From the NCBI GenBank assembly GCA_036495525.1, contig DASXMR010000130.1, positions 1-57,789 on the forward strand: a stretch of 57,789 bases of DNA, read 5' to 3'. Source of the stretch: DASXMR01 sp036495525 (GTDB lineage: Bacteria > Actinomycetota > Actinomycetes > Streptosporangiales > Streptosporangiaceae). Shown here piece after piece: positions 56,906-57,789 of the stretch; within the stretch, counting starts at the first letter, position 1, and every line of letters begins with the position of its first letter. The translations under genes and the position numbers were made by a program. Below the pieces are notes generated by a model. It was not told the origin of the DNA, searched no databases, and was given only the letters and a program-made list of their open reading frames with translations.

Positions 56906-57789
56906 GTGCGCAGCACGATGATGGATATCCCGCTGACCGTGACCTCGCTGATGCGCTACGGCACCACCGTCTACGGCGACCGTGAGGTAGTGACCTATAC
57001 CGGGGGCGGGTTGCAGCGCCGCCGGTACGCGTCGACTGGCGAGCGCGCGGCCCGGCTGGCCGGCGCGCTGCGAGCGCTCGGCGTGGACGGTGACCAGCGG
57101 GTGGCCACCTTGATGTGGAACAACGCCGAGCACCTCGAGGCGTACCTGGCAATCCCCTCGATGGGTGCGGTGCTGCACACGCTGAACCTGCGGCTCACGC
57201 CAGAGACGATCGGCTACATCGCGACGCACGCGGGGGACGATGTGGTCATCGTCGACGAGAGCCTGGTGCCTCTGCTGGTGCAGGTGCTGCCGCACGCCCC
57301 GGCGATCCGGCACGTGATCGTGACAGATTCACCAGGCGGAACGAGGCATGACCTGCCAGCCGAGCTGGTCGCGCAAGGCCGTCCGGTGCACTTTTACGAA
57401 GACCTGCTCAGCGCCCAGCCCGCCACGTTCGACTGGCCCGAGCTGGCTGAGACCTCGGCGGCGGCCATGTGCTACACCAGCGGCACCACCGGGAACCCCA
57501 AGGGCGTGGTGTACAGCCACCGGTCGATGCACCTGCACTCGATGGCCGTCGCGATGGGCAATGTCTTCGCGCTGTCCGACCAGGACCGGGTGCTCCCGGT
57601 GGTGCCGATGTTCCATGCGAACGCCTGGGGGCTGCCGTACGCGGCCGTCATGGCGGGCGCGGACATGATCATGCCGGACCGGTTCCTGCAGCCCGCGCCG
57701 CTGGCCGCGCTGATCGAGGCGGAGCGCCCGACTCTGGCCGGCGCGGTGCCGACGATCTGGAACGGGCTGCTGCAGCACGTCCGCGCGCA
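56906..57789 (+). CDS. Long/medium-chain acyl-CoA synthetase (AMP-binding), 3'-truncated by window
   Basis: The first 294 codons of an adenylate-forming enzyme that activates fatty acids to acyl-CoA. It begins GTG 56906 with GGAGG six bases upstream: MDIPLTVTSLMRYGTTVYGDREVV. It shows YLAIPSMGAVLHTLNLRL, the AMP-binding P-loop YTSGTTGNPKGVVYSHRS, and MFHANAWGLPYAAVMAGAD. The sequence is uninterrupted to the window end, about 250 codons short of full length. It resembles actinobacterial FadD/long-chain-fatty-acid-CoA ligases; chain-length preference cannot be told. Confidence 0.93.
   Translation, partial: MRSTMMDIPLTVTSLMRYGTTVYGDREVVTYTGGGLQRRRYASTGERAARLAGALRALGVDGDQRVATLMWNNAEHLEAYLAIPSMGAVLHTLNLRLTPETIGYIATHAGDDVVIVDESLVPLLVQVLPHAPAIRHVIVTDSPGGTRHDLPAELVAQGRPVHFYEDLLSAQPATFDWPELAETSAAAMCYTSGTTGNPKGVVYSHRSMHLHSMAVAMGNVFALSDQDRVLPVVPMFHANAWGLPYAAVMAGADMIMPDRFLQPAPLAALIEAERPTLAGAVPTIWNGLLQHVRA

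Noticed and set aside
1..57789. Very frequent GGCCGGC/CTGGCC strings across the window
   Set aside because: Expected from base composition and Ala/Gly/Arg codon use; no spacing pattern or strand bias was noticed that would make them sites of a system.

Overview
This window is chromosomal DNA of a very GC-rich actinomycete. The strongest evidence is the conserved cell-growth cluster crgA / pknB-pbpA-rodA-pstP-fhaB-fhaA / tRNA-Leu(CAG), with a DUF5324-like gene, a cyclophilin and a rhomboid protease beside it, as in Streptomyces and relatives. A bacterial proteasome activator (Bpa) gene, SigE-type ECF sigma factors, an SSI-type protease inhibitor, many GTG starts and apparently leaderless transcripts agree with this. 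The sequence alone does not let me name a genus.

Layout. Positions 1-12.0 kb are metabolic and regulatory: a DUF2255 protein, an orphan Phd-type antitoxin, a nickel/cobalt permease behind a near-perfect Nur box, a membrane-anchored serine-hydrolase-like pseudoenzyme, a GH18 protein, NAD-malic enzyme, a NUDIX hydrolase, a methyltransferase, and a histidine kinase-response regulator-DNA ligase (LigB) operon. Positions 12.0-22.5 kb hold the growth and division cluster, in which rodA, pbpA and pstP start by 4-bp overlaps. Positions 22.5-38 kb carry an M20 amidohydrolase, a decayed acyl-CoA dehydrogenase, an Fpg/Nei glycosylase, an SSI-like lipoprotein, a PAS-GAF-PAS histidine kinase, a Wzm/Wzt-like exporter facing a MarR regulator across two operator-like palindromes, an anti-sigma-like ATPase and a STAS protein flanking an arginine deiminase homologue that lacks its catalytic Cys and His, then a GT2 protein, PheA, Bpa and a MinD/EspI-like ATPase.

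Positions 38-46.5 kb look accessory: a methyltransferase next to an SDR remnant, two tandem AraC paralogues ahead of a BisC/TorA-type molybdoenzyme, GNAT and SnoaL-like proteins, and a roughly 1-kb segment with a RibD/DHFR-like gene bounded by tRNA-Ser(TGA) and a 58-bp imperfect copy of that tRNA's 3' part, which is the signature of site-specific integration. Positions 46.5-57.8 kb hold an uncharacterised membrane protein, an ECF sigma factor translationally coupled to a membrane-anchored YVTN beta-propeller, a CtaG-like protein, a 409-bp intergenic region with mutually exclusive hairpins, a P-loop ATPase, a MauE-like protein coupled to a Cys-rich double-psi-barrel-like protein, a second SigE-family sigma factor, and an acyl-CoA synthetase cut by the window end.

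How the genes work together. PknB, PstP, FhaA, FhaB, CrgA, RodA and PbpA form the phosphorylation-controlled peptidoglycan elongation and septation module. Wzm/Wzt exports a cell-envelope glycan precursor. Several regulator-target pairs can be read from layout: Nur with the Ni permease, MarR with itself and possibly the ABC exporter, AraC proteins with the molybdoenzyme, and sigma factor with beta-propeller. The most unusual items are two apparent pseudoenzymes, the tRNA-Ser mini-island, the switch-like hairpins at 50.8-51.0 kb, and the MauE/Cys-rich pair.
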